Source of the DNA: Romboutsia_C sp015668195
Lineage (GTDB): Bacteria > Bacillota > Clostridia > Peptostreptococcales > Peptostreptococcaceae
NCBI RefSeq assembly: GCF_015668195.1
Contig: NZ_JADPFC010000005.1
Span: 127,956 to 191,955 of the forward strand
Length of the DNA stretch: 64,000 nt
Direction of reading: 5' to 3'
The notes below the pieces were generated by a model that searched no databases, was not told where the DNA came from, and was given only the letters and a program-made list of their open reading frames with translations. The position numbers and the translations under genes were made by a program. This document shows positions 8,618 to 16,664 of the stretch, in pieces; within the stretch, counting starts at the first letter, position 1; the number at the start of each line of letters is the position of its first letter.

Positions 8618-8959
8618 GTGAATAGCCTCCTTGTTAGGGTTTAAAATTTATAAAATTATTTATTATTATTTAAATTTAAATATTTAATATTATTATTTAA
8701 ATTCAAATATTTAAAAAATTTATATTATTAATCTAGCTAGATAATTTTTAGACAATATAATAATAACATATAAAAGGTATTTTGTATACAACCTTTCTCA
8801 TAAATATTGTCGATAATTTTTATGTTTAATCTGAATTTGTTTTCCCTATAATCATATAATACCCAAGCATTTTTATGCTAAAACAAAAAAATTTAAAAAT
8901 AAAAAAATAGTATATATGTCCAAATAATGAATATCTATCTTATATAGGGGAGGGATATT
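8618..8959. other. Divergent promoter region, pflB / cation exchanger
   Basis: About 340 nt of extremely AT-rich DNA between divergent genes. It contains a tandem pair of ~24-bp repeats (8664-8687 and 8691-8714) close to pflB. No small protein gene is supported. Promoters must lie here but none stands out. Confidence 0.65.
8664..8714. repeat. Two tandem AT-rich repeats upstream of pflB
   Basis: TATTATTTAAATTTAAATAT and TATTATTTAAATTCAAATAT begin 27 bp apart (each match extends to 24 bp with one mismatch). Each core is itself near-palindromic. They lie 50-100 bp upstream of the pflB start, so they are in the promoter or 5' leader. Confidence 0.7.
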
Positions 8960-9919
8960 ATGTTATTTATTATTATACTATTTATTTTAGGCTTCATACT
9001 AATAACAAAAGGAGCAGATATATTTATAAACTATACAGTAATAATAGGAAAGAAGACTAATATATCAGAGTTAGTGCTTGGTGCTACGATAGTAAGTTTT
9101 GCAACAACTCTTCCAGAGTTAACAGTGTCAACAGTAGCATCATTGCAAGGACATACAACAATGAGCTTAGGTAATGCAATAGGTTCTATTATTTGTAATA
9201 CAGGATTAGTACTAGGGTTAGTAGCATTTATAAGCCCATTTAAAGTAGATAAAAATATGTTTTTTTCAAAATCGATAATTCTCTTAATATCAGTATTTTT
9301 AACAGTGCTACTTAGTATAGATGGAAATATTAATAGAATAGATGCATTACTACTTCTTTTGATGCTTTTAGTATATATGTATACAAATTATAAAAGTGTA
9401 GAAAAAGATAGTAAAACGGGCTTAAGTAAAAATTATAATAGAGGAAGCATAAATATAAAGGAAACATTGAAAATAGGTGTGTTTTTTATACTTGGATTAG
9501 TAATGATGGTTTTAGGTTCAAAATTATTAGTAGATAATGGGATAAAAATAGCAGAGATTATAGGTATACCACAAGGAATTATAAGCCTTACAGTTATAGC
9601 ACTAGGTACGTCACTACCTGAATTAGTGTCATCAATAACTGCTATAAGGAAAAAGCATCATGCTATATCAGTAGGAAATGTATTAGGTGCTAATATATTA
9701 AATATAGTATCTGTAATAGGTATATCAGCAATACCAAATGACATACCAATTTTAGCACAAACAGCAAAAATAGATTTTCCTTTTATGATAGCTTTACTTT
9801 TGATTTTAATAATACCAACTATTAAAAAAGATAAATTACATAGATGGCAAGGAATGCTAATGCTTATAACATATCTTTTATATATGGCTACATTATATTA
9901 TATATATATTGTTGCTTAA
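8960..9919 (+). CDS. Sodium/calcium exchanger-family cation antiporter (YrbG-like)
   Basis: Polytopic membrane protein of 319 residues with two homologous halves, each carrying the alpha-repeat motif of the CaCA superfamily. The first half has GATIVSFATTLPELTVS (about residues 42-58) and the second has VIALGTSLPELVSSITA (about 211-227). The acidic residues in these motifs bind the cation. A polar loop around residues 145-170 joins the halves. This suggests Na+- or H+-coupled export of Ca2+ or a related ion; the ion cannot be told from sequence. The start at 8960 has GGGGAGGG upstream. It is transcribed alone. Confidence 0.88.
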   Translation: MLFIIILFILGFILITKGADIFINYTVIIGKKTNISELVLGATIVSFATTLPELTVSTVASLQGHTTMSLGNAIGSIICNTGLVLGLVAFISPFKVDKNMFFSKSIILLISVFLTVLLSIDGNINRIDALLLLLMLLVYMYTNYKSVEKDSKTGLSKNYNRGSINIKETLKIGVFFILGLVMMVLGSKLLVDNGIKIAEIIGIPQGIISLTVIALGTSLPELVSSITAIRKKHHAISVGNVLGANILNIVSVIGISAIPNDIPILAQTAKIDFPFMIALLLILIIPTIKKDKLHRWQGMLMLITYLLYMATLYYIYIVA

Positions 9920-10049
9920 CGGTAGAAAACAAGTTGTATTATCTTGAATATTATAGATGAGTAAGGGATAAAATATTAATTGCATATTATTCGAATTAAA
10001 TATATAATAGATAAGTTAATATAATTAGATAACGGAAAGGAAATAATAT

Positions 10050-11669
10050 ATGAACACAATAAAATTTGAAGACTTACCAATAAGTGATGATATAAAAAGA
10101 GCTATATCGGACATGGGGTTTGAAGAACCATCTCCAATACAAGCTCAATCTATACCTGTTGTATTATCAGGTAAAGATGTTATAGGTCAAGCACAAACAG
10201 GTACGGGAAAAACAGCAGCATTCAGTATACCAATACTAGAAACTATAAATCCAGAGGATAAAAGTTTACAAGCGGTGGTACTTTGTCCTACTAGAGAACT
10301 TGCAATACAAGTTTCTAAAGAAATAAGAAAAATATCTAAATACATGCACGGAATAAAAACTTTACCTATATATGGTGGGCAACCAATAGATAGACAAATA
10401 AAGTCTTTAAAAGGGGGAGTTCAAATAGTAATAGGAACTCCAGGTCGTGTTATAGACCATATAAACCGTAAAACATTAAAAATGGATAATGTTAAGATGG
10501 TTGTATTAGATGAAGCGGATGAAATGTTAGATATGGGGTTCAGAGAAGATATAGAAACTATAATAAGTAGAACTCCAGAAGATAGACAAACAGTATTCTT
10601 CTCAGCTACTATGCCAAAAGGGATATTAGAGTTAACAAAGGCATACCAAAAAAATCCAGAGCACATAAAGGTTGTTAGAAAAGAACTTACAGTGCCTAAT
10701 ATAAAGCAATACTATATAGAAACTAGATCTGCAAATAAATTAGAAGTATTATGTAGATTAATAGATGTTTACAATCCAAAATTATCAGTAGTATTCTGTA
10801 ACACTAAGAGAGGTTCAGATGAATTAGTTAGTGAATTACAGGCTAGAGGATATTTTGCAGATGCATTACACGGGGATTTAAAACAAACTCAAAGAGATAT
10901 AGTTATGGATAAGTTTAGAGGGGGAACTATAGACATATTAGTAGCAACAGATGTTGCAGCTAGAGGAATAGACGTTGATGATGTTGAAGCGGTATTTAAC
11001 TATGATCTTCCTCAAGATGAAGAATACTATGTTCATAGAATAGGTAGAACAGGTAGAGCTGGTAGAGAAGGTATATCTTTCAGTTTTGTATTTGGAAAAG
11101 AAATGAGAAAGATGAAAGATATAGAAAGATATACTAAGACTAAGTTAATTAAGCATGGTATACCTTCAATAGCTGATGTTGAAGAAAAGAAAGTAAGTGC
11201 ATTCTTCAAAGAAGTTAAAGCAACTATGGAACAAGGGCAATTAACTAAGCAAATGCAATGGCTAGAAACATTCTGTCAAGAAGAAGATTACTCTACAGTT
11301 GATGTAGCTGCAGCACTTTTAAAATTAGCTTTAGGTGAAGAACTTAAAGAAGAAATAGTAGAAGAAAAGCCAAGACAACGTAGAGAAGCTCGTTCTAAAG
11401 GTGGATCTACTGGAGCTAAAGAAGGTATGGCTAGACTATTCATAAATGTAGGTAGAAACCAAAGAGTTCAAGCTAAAGATATATTAGGTGCAATAGCTGG
11501 AGAGGTTGGAATACCAGGAAAACTTATAGGAACTATAGATATATATGATAAATATACTTTTGTTGAAGTACCTAAGCAAAATGCTAAAAAGGTATTAGAA
11601 AAGATGAAAGATATAAAAATAAAAGGTAACAAAATAAACATAGAAAAAGCAAATAATAAAAGAAGATAG
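10050..11669 (+). CDS. DEAD-box ATP-dependent RNA helicase with DbpA-type RNA-binding tail
   Basis: 539 residues with all helicase motifs: Q-motif FEEPSPIQAQSIP, AQTGTGKT (I), PTREL (Ia), TPGR (Ib), DEAD (II), SAT (III) and HRIGRTGRAG (VI). The C-terminal ~75 residues (from GMARLFINVGRNQ) form an RRM-like domain of the DbpA family, which in E. coli DbpA and Bacillus YxiN recognises 23S rRNA. The linker before it is basic (RQRREARSKGG). Role inferred: ribosome assembly or cold-related RNA remodelling. It is longer than YxiN and carries an extra ~70-residue segment after the helicase core, as in CshA/DeaD. It ends in a strong terminator. Confidence 0.93.
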   Translation: MNTIKFEDLPISDDIKRAISDMGFEEPSPIQAQSIPVVLSGKDVIGQAQTGTGKTAAFSIPILETINPEDKSLQAVVLCPTRELAIQVSKEIRKISKYMHGIKTLPIYGGQPIDRQIKSLKGGVQIVIGTPGRVIDHINRKTLKMDNVKMVVLDEADEMLDMGFREDIETIISRTPEDRQTVFFSATMPKGILELTKAYQKNPEHIKVVRKELTVPNIKQYYIETRSANKLEVLCRLIDVYNPKLSVVFCNTKRGSDELVSELQARGYFADALHGDLKQTQRDIVMDKFRGGTIDILVATDVAARGIDVDDVEAVFNYDLPQDEEYYVHRIGRTGRAGREGISFSFVFGKEMRKMKDIERYTKTKLIKHGIPSIADVEEKKVSAFFKEVKATMEQGQLTKQMQWLETFCQEEDYSTVDVAAALLKLALGEELKEEIVEEKPRQRREARSKGGSTGAKEGMARLFINVGRNQRVQAKDILGAIAGEVGIPGKLIGTIDIYDKYTFVEVPKQNAKKVLEKMKDIKIKGNKINIEKANNKRR

Positions 11670-11671
11670 AT

Positions 11672-11701
11672 AAAAAAGCATAGCAAAAGCTATGCTTTTT
11701 T
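11672..11701 (+). terminator. Terminator of the DEAD-box helicase gene
   Basis: A 13-bp stem AAAAAAGCATAGC/GCTATGCTTTTTT with an AAAA loop, immediately after the stop codon. Confidence 0.92.
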
Positions 11702-11895
11702 TATATGTAAAAATTTTTTATTGATATATTGCTTTTATATAAATATAAATAGATTAATAGAAAAAAATGTATATTTATATAAAATATGTAAATAATAAAT
11801 ATGTGGATTGCCAACATTTAACATCATCATTAATCATAGAATTTATATCTAATGTTGATTAAGACATAATAAAACAAAAGTAGTTAAATTTTGTT

Positions 11896-11923
11896 GAAGG
11901 ATAAAAAGTAAATATAATAGAAT
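11896..11923 (+). promoter_or_regulatory. Sigma-H promoter of the spoIIA operon
   Basis: GAAGGATAA (11896-11904), a 12-nt spacer and ATAGAAT (11917-11923) match the sigma-H consensus (RNAGGAWWW, 11-12 nt, RNNGAAT) exactly. TTTGTTGAA overlapping the -35 is one base from a Spo0A box (TTTGTCRAA). spoIIA is controlled by sigma-H and Spo0A-P in Bacillus and Clostridia, so the match is expected biologically. Confidence 0.8.
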
Positions 11924-11964
11924 TGATTAAGAGTTAATATACTCAATAATCAGGGGGGATACAA

Positions 11965-12297
11965 ATGATAAATTACTACTTAGAACAAAAAACTCTAACA
12001 ATAGAGTTTCTATTTACAGAACTAGACCACCATATAACAAATGAGGTTAGAGATGAAATAGATAATATATTACTATCTAAGCCTATAAAAAATATAATAT
12101 TTGATTTTAGAAATATTAAATTTATGGATTCATCAGGTATAGGTGTAATTATAGGTAGATACAAAAAAATTTCAGCTGAAGGTGGAAAGGTATCTATAAT
12201 AAATGCAAATGAAAGAGTTGAGAAAGTATTTAATTTATCTGGAATGAATAAAATTATAGACATAAACAATACAGATGAAGTAGTAAGTTCTATATAA
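11965..12297 (+). CDS. spoIIAA: Anti-sigma-F factor antagonist SpoIIAA
   Basis: 110-residue STAS-domain protein. When unphosphorylated it pulls SpoIIAB off sigma-F and so starts forespore transcription. FMDSSGIGVIIGRYK holds the phosphorylated serine (S56). First gene of spoIIAA-spoIIAB-sigF. Its Shine-Dalgarno is a run of six G (CAGGGGGGATA) 10-14 nt before the ATG. That site is complementary, apart from one bulged G, to the hairpin of the tandem sRNA candidates at 2.2-2.6 kb. Confidence 0.95.
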   Translation: MINYYLEQKTLTIEFLFTELDHHITNEVRDEIDNILLSKPIKNIIFDFRNIKFMDSSGIGVIIGRYKKISAEGGKVSIINANERVEKVFNLSGMNKIIDINNTDEVVSSI

Positions 12298-12310
12298 GGG
12301 GGAATACAAA

Positions 12311-12739
12311 ATGAAGAACATTATGGAAGTTAAATTTTCTGCTAAATCTGAAAATGAAAGTTTTGCTAGAGTTATAGTAGCTTCATTTGCTGCAAAATTA
12401 GATCCAACTATAGATGAGCTAGCAGATATAAAAACAGCAGTATCAGAAGCTGTAACTAATTCAATAATTCATGGATATGATGAAAATGAAGAAGAATTTG
12501 TATATTTAAGATGTGAAATAGAAGGAAATACTATAAAAATAGTAGTAGAAGATAGAGGTAATGGTATAGAAGATGTTCAAATGGCTATGCAACCACTTTA
12601 CACATCAAAGCCAGAGCTTGAAAGATCAGGGATGGGATTTACTGTAATGGAGAGCTTTATGGATGATGTATGGGTAAGTTCAATAAAGGGTGAAGGGACT
12701 AAAATTGTAATGACTAAAAAAATAAACTTACCACAATAA
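12311..12739 (+). CDS. spoIIAB: Anti-sigma-F factor and serine kinase SpoIIAB
   Basis: 142-residue GHKL ATPase that holds sigma-F inactive and phosphorylates SpoIIAA. SEAVTNSIIHGYD is the N-box, DRGNGI the G1 box, and SGMGFTVM the G2 box of the ATP site. It begins 13 nt after spoIIAA with AAGGGGGAA as ribosome-binding site. Membership in the operon and full length suggest the standard sigma-F switch. Confidence 0.95.
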   Translation: MKNIMEVKFSAKSENESFARVIVASFAAKLDPTIDELADIKTAVSEAVTNSIIHGYDENEEEFVYLRCEIEGNTIKIVVEDRGNGIEDVQMAMQPLYTSKPELERSGMGFTVMESFMDDVWVSSIKGEGTKIVMTKKINLPQ

Positions 12740-12764
12740 AGTCCAAAAGAATAGAGGTTTTATT

Positions 12765-13529
12765 ATGGGGATAACTGCAATAAAAGAAGAAAAAAGAGTA
12801 CTGCTTAGTCATGAAGAAACATTAAAATTAATAGATAAAGCACAAAATGGAGATGAAGAAGCTAAGGAAATACTAATAACTAGCAATCTAGGATTAGTTA
12901 GAAGTGTTGTAACTAAATTTTTAAATATAGGTTATGATAGAGATGATTTATTTCAATTAGGGTCAATAGGTTTAATAAAAGCTATATATAAGTTTGATCC
13001 TAAGTTTAATGTAAAATTTTCTACATATGCTGTACCAATGATATTAGGAGAAATAAAAAGATATCTAAGAGATGACGGAATGGTAAAAGTATCTAGGTCT
13101 TTAAAGCAAATAGCTATAAAAGCTAAGACACAAAGTGAAATACTTAGCAAAAAACTAGGAAGAGAACCAAGTATAGAAGAAATAGCTAATGTATTAGACG
13201 TAGAAAAAGAAGACTTAGTTATGGCAATGGAATCTAATTTTTCTGTAGAATATTTACATGGTGTTATACATGAAGAAGAAGGGAATCCAATTTGCTTAAT
13301 AGATAAGATTAGCTTAAAGGGAGAGTGTGAAGAAGAGAAAGTAATAGATAATCTTCTTTTAAAAGAAGTTTTAGGCAAGTTAGAAAAAAGAGAAAGACAG
13401 ATAATAATGCTTAGATACTTTGAGGATAAAACCCAAAGTGAAATAGGAGATATGCTAAATATATCTCAAGTACAAGTTTCTAGAATAGAGAAAAAAGTAT
13501 TAGCTAAATTAAAATCATATATTAGTTAA
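12765..13529 (+). CDS. sigF: RNA polymerase sigma-F factor (SpoIIAC)
   Basis: 254-residue group 3 sigma factor of the early forespore. Region 2 includes DLFQLGSIGLIKAIYKFDP and FSTYAVPMILGEIKRYLRD. Region 3 follows, and region 4 ends with the helix-turn-helix KTQSEIGDMLNISQVQVSRIEKK. The core-binding and -10 recognition residues look intact. It directly follows spoIIAB and is closed by a terminator hairpin at 13531-13568, though read-through into spoVA is possible. Confidence 0.95.
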   Translation: MGITAIKEEKRVLLSHEETLKLIDKAQNGDEEAKEILITSNLGLVRSVVTKFLNIGYDRDDLFQLGSIGLIKAIYKFDPKFNVKFSTYAVPMILGEIKRYLRDDGMVKVSRSLKQIAIKAKTQSEILSKKLGREPSIEEIANVLDVEKEDLVMAMESNFSVEYLHGVIHEEEGNPICLIDKISLKGECEEEKVIDNLLLKEVLGKLEKRERQIIMLRYFEDKTQSEIGDMLNISQVQVSRIEKKVLAKLKSYIS

Positions 13530-13530
13530 T

Positions 13531-13568
13531 AGAAAACCACTAGACAAATGTTTGTTTAGTGGTTTTCT
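13531..13568 (+). terminator. Terminator after sigF
   Basis: AGAAAACCACTAGACAAA pairs with TTTGTTTAGTGGTTTTCT (one G-T pair) around a TG centre. It separates spoIIA from spoVA, which are normally under different sigma factors. Confidence 0.8.
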
Positions 13569-13694
13569 TATTTTAAATAAATTATAGATAAAAACAATCT
13601 AGGTTTAAATTTATATAAATGTTATTTAAGTTTTAATATATTAGAATATTTTATTAGCTTAAACAAATAATAAAGTAAGAAGGAGGTATTATAT

Positions 13695-14282
13695 ATGGAT
13701 GATATTTACTTAATACCTAAGAGTATAAAACCTTTTAACATATCAAAAAAAGAGATTTATTTAGGTGAAATATATACTATCTATCCAGAGGCATATGAAG
13801 CTAAAATAAAAGATATACGCTTAAGAAGCTATGATAATAATACATCTAAATATGATGTAATACATTTAGGTGAAGTTATAGAAGAAGTAAATAATAGGTT
13901 TCCAAAATTAAGGTTAAATTTTTTAAAACCTGAAGATATAATAATCTTCTTTGATAGCTACAAAAAAGATAGAACTAAATACATAAGAGTTTTTATAGTA
14001 GTAGTAGTAGTACTTATGGGTTCTATAATGGGAATAATGAACTTTCATGCAGACGTAAATATGGCTCATTCGCAATTTATGATGGTAAATGCAATCACTA
14101 AAGATGCAAAGTCTTATATGTCATATTTTCAAATACCATACTCAATTGGTATAGGAATTGGTGTAGCATTATTTTTTAATAAATTCATACCAAATTACTC
14201 TAGAGGTGAGCCTAGTCCTTTAGATTTAAAGATGGTTTCATTAAATAAAGAAATAGAAAATCAACTAAGAAAAAAACAGTGA
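13695..14282 (+). CDS. spoVAA: Stage V sporulation protein AA (SpoVAA-like)
   Basis: 195 residues: a soluble N-terminal domain (about 1-95) followed by hydrophobic segments near 98-115 and 145-162. Position is decisive: first gene of a spoVAA-AB-AC-AD-AE run, right after sigF, the same order as in Bacillus. SpoVA proteins form the spore inner-membrane channel that imports dipicolinic acid and releases it at germination. An AGAAGGAGG site precedes the ATG. It overlaps spoVAB by 4 nt (ATGA). A sigma-G promoter is expected in 13570-13690, but I could only see weak matches. Confidence 0.85.
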   Translation: MDDIYLIPKSIKPFNISKKEIYLGEIYTIYPEAYEAKIKDIRLRSYDNNTSKYDVIHLGEVIEEVNNRFPKLRLNFLKPEDIIIFFDSYKKDRTKYIRVFIVVVVVLMGSIMGIMNFHADVNMAHSQFMMVNAITKDAKSYMSYFQIPYSIGIGIGVALFFNKFIPNYSRGEPSPLDLKMVSLNKEIENQLRKKQ

Positions 14283-14707
14283 GGTATTTTGTGAAATTAT
14301 TTTTAATAATATTTGGAATATCATCAGGAGTAATTGTTGGATCAGGTGTAGTTTCTTTACTGATACTTGTAGGTATAATACCTAGATTGGCACAAATAAG
14401 TAAGACAAAAGAATTTATAGGAGCATACGAAAGCTTACTGGTTATAGGAACTTTATTTGGAAGTTTAATTTCAATTCAAGGTATGAATATACGCATAGGT
14501 AAAGTAGGTGCTTTAGTAGCAGGGCTTGCTTATGGAGTATTCGTAGGTTTTTTAAGCTCAGGCCTAACAGAGATATTAGATTATATACCTGTAGTTGCAA
14601 GGAGATTAAAAATACCTGCTTTGTATTTAAAATATATAATTATAGCAATGCTTTTGGGAAAAGTAATTGGATCTTTAATAGGATGGTCTATAATTCAAGG
14701 AGGTTAA
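14279..14707 (+). CDS. spoVAB: Stage V sporulation protein AB (SpoVAB)
   Basis: 142-residue membrane protein with about four hydrophobic helices (near 8-32, 50-70, 78-98 and 118-140). Its start overlaps the end of spoVAA, indicating translational coupling. Identification rests on membrane topology, length and exact position between spoVAA and spoVAC. Part of the dipicolinate channel complex of the spore inner membrane. Confidence 0.85.
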   Translation: MRYFVKLFLIIFGISSGVIVGSGVVSLLILVGIIPRLAQISKTKEFIGAYESLLVIGTLFGSLISIQGMNIRIGKVGALVAGLAYGVFVGFLSSGLTEILDYIPVVARRLKIPALYLKYIIIAMLLGKVIGSLIGWSIIQGG

Positions 14708-14710
14708 TTT

Positions 14711-15151
14711 ATGGATAAAAATTACAAAAAATATGTTGAAGAAAAAAGCCCAAAACCAACATATACGAAAAACTATATATTAGCATTTATAGTTGGTGGA
14801 ATAATATGTGTAATAGGACAAGGTATAAATGATTTTTATATGAATTTTGTAGGACTTGCTAAACTAGATGCAGCAGGTGCTACATCCATAACTTTGATAT
14901 TTATAGGAGCATTATTAACAGGTCTTGGTGTGTATGACCTTATAGGAAAAAGGGCAGGTGCAGGTTCAGCTATACCTATAACAGGATTTGCAAATTCTAT
15001 AGTTTCACCTGCTATGGAATTTAAAAGAGAAGGTTATGTACTTGGAGTAGGAGCAAACTTATTTAAAATTGCAGGTCCAGTATTAGTATATGGAATAGGC
15101 TCATCTATTCTATGTGGATTTATATACTATATTTTCACTCTTATAAAATAA
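14711..15151 (+). CDS. spoVAC: Stage V sporulation protein AC (SpoVAC), mechanosensitive channel subunit
   Basis: 146 residues, starting with a polar YKKYVEEKSPKP segment that is typical of SpoVAC, then several membrane helices. GKRAGAGSAIPITGFANS is a conserved glycine-rich signature also echoed in SpoVAE. SpoVAC of Bacillus behaves as a mechanosensitive channel for dipicolinic acid release. It lies 3 nt after spoVAB and 12 nt before spoVAD in one operon. Confidence 0.93.
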   Translation: MDKNYKKYVEEKSPKPTYTKNYILAFIVGGIICVIGQGINDFYMNFVGLAKLDAAGATSITLIFIGALLTGLGVYDLIGKRAGAGSAIPITGFANSIVSPAMEFKREGYVLGVGANLFKIAGPVLVYGIGSSILCGFIYYIFTLIK

Positions 15152-15163
15152 GGAGACTAAAAT

Positions 15164-16180
15164 ATGAAAAGTAAAAGAATTGGAAATAGAACAGTAAAAC
15201 TAGAAAACAAACCAACTATTATATCAGCTAGTTCAGTTGTTGGACCAAAGGAAGGAGAAGGACCATTAAGAGAATATTTTGATATCATACTTGAGGATGA
15301 TTTATGTGGTCAAAAATCATGGGAATTAGCAGAGAGTGATATGGTAAAAACTTCTATGAAAAAAACATGTGAAAAAGCTAATAAAAAATTAGAAGATATA
15401 GATTACATGATAGGTGGAGATTTGCTTAATCAAATATTTCCTGCATCTTTTGCTGCTAGGGATTTATCTATACCATTTATAGGAATATATGGAGCATGTT
15501 CTACTATGGCAGAAGGTATGTGTATAAGTTCTATGCTTATAGATGGAGGATTTGCAGATTTAATACTATCTGGAACATCTAGCCATTTTTGTGCAGCAGA
15601 GAGACAATTTAGATTTCCTCTAGAATTTGGTAATCAAAAACCTATGACAGCTCAATGGACTGTTACTGGGGCAGGTAGTGTATTAATATCTCCAAAAGGA
15701 CAAGGGCCTAAGGTTACCCATGTAACTATTGGAAAAGTAATAGATAAGGGTATAGATGATGGTAATAATATGGGAGCAGCTATGGCCCCAGCAGCTGTAG
15801 ATACTATATATTCATATTTTAATGATACAAAAGATGATCCAAATAGCTTTGATGTAATAGCTACAGGAGATTTAGGAAAATTAGGCAAAGAAATAACAGA
15901 AGAATTATTAGCTCAAAGGGGACTTGATATATCAAAAGTATATATGGATTGTGGAATAGAAATGTTTAATATGAAAGAACAAGATGTACACTGTGGAGGT
16001 AGTGGATGTGGATGTTCTGCTACTGTTTTCTGTGGATATATTTACAAAAAACTTAAAAATAAAGAATTCAATAAAGTAATGCTAGTATCAACAGGGGCTT
16101 TATTATCACCAACTAGTACTTTACAAAAACAAACAATACCTTCTGTAGCTCATGCAGTAATTATTGAAAATAAGGAGTGA
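15164..16180 (+). CDS. spoVAD: Stage V sporulation protein AD (SpoVAD), dipicolinate-binding
   Basis: 338-residue soluble protein with a thiolase/ketoacyl synthase III-like fold that binds dipicolinic acid on the outside of the spore inner membrane. Recognisable stretches are GGDLLNQIFPASFAAR, GIYGACSTMAEG and VHCGGSGCGCSATV. The length matches the Bacillus protein. The last codons overlap the spoVAE start by 4 nt. Confidence 0.95.
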   Translation: MKSKRIGNRTVKLENKPTIISASSVVGPKEGEGPLREYFDIILEDDLCGQKSWELAESDMVKTSMKKTCEKANKKLEDIDYMIGGDLLNQIFPASFAARDLSIPFIGIYGACSTMAEGMCISSMLIDGGFADLILSGTSSHFCAAERQFRFPLEFGNQKPMTAQWTVTGAGSVLISPKGQGPKVTHVTIGKVIDKGIDDGNNMGAAMAPAAVDTIYSYFNDTKDDPNSFDVIATGDLGKLGKEITEELLAQRGLDISKVYMDCGIEMFNMKEQDVHCGGSGCGCSATVFCGYIYKKLKNKEFNKVMLVSTGALLSPTSTLQKQTIPSVAHAVIIENKE

Positions 16181-16548
16181 TTAATATGCTTATGGATTAT
16201 GTAAGGGTATTTATAGTAGGAGGAATAATTTGTCTTATTGGTCAAATTATTCTTGACTATTTTAAAGTACAAATGCCCTATATAATGGTATCTTATGTTA
16301 CTAGTGGAGTAATATTAACATTTTTAGGGATATATGAACCTATAGTTAAGTTTGGAGGAGCAGGTGCAACAGTACCTATAATAGGATTTGGATATTCATT
16401 AGCAAATGGCGTAAAAAAAGCAATAGAGACAGATGGGTTTATGGGAATATTTACAGGAGGTACAATTGCAACAGCAGGAGGAATAGCAGGTGCTATATTT
16501 TTTGGATATATGATGGCACTTATTTTTACACCAAAAGCTAAACCTTAA
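16177..16548 (+). CDS. spoVAE: Stage V sporulation protein AE (SpoVAE/AEb)
   Basis: 123-residue membrane protein with helices near 8-28, 35-52, 65-82 and 93-115 and the glycine-rich FGGAGATVPIIGFGYSLANG signature. Last gene of the operon, translationally coupled to spoVAD, and closed by the hairpin near 16606-16659. The alternative start two codons upstream of MLMDYV is used here because of the ATGA-like overlap. Confidence 0.92.
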   Translation: MINMLMDYVRVFIVGGIICLIGQIILDYFKVQMPYIMVSYVTSGVILTFLGIYEPIVKFGGAGATVPIIGFGYSLANGVKKAIETDGFMGIFTGGTIATAGGIAGAIFFGYMMALIFTPKAKP

Positions 16549-16605
16549 AATTAATAAATATTTATAAACCAATAACTTAAGTTATATAAATTATTGTAAT
16601 ATAAG

Positions 16606-16659
16606 ATACAAATAAAAAAAGACTATCTCAAAATAGAGAACAGTCTTTTTTTATTTGTA
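16606..16659. terminator. Bidirectional terminator between spoVAE and the PBP gene
   Basis: Long stem ACAAATAAAAAAAGACT paired with AGTCTTTTTTTATTTGT, with an inner TCTC/GAGA stem. A- and T-runs on both sides suit the convergent genes. Confidence 0.9.
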
Positions 16660-16664
16660 TTAAG

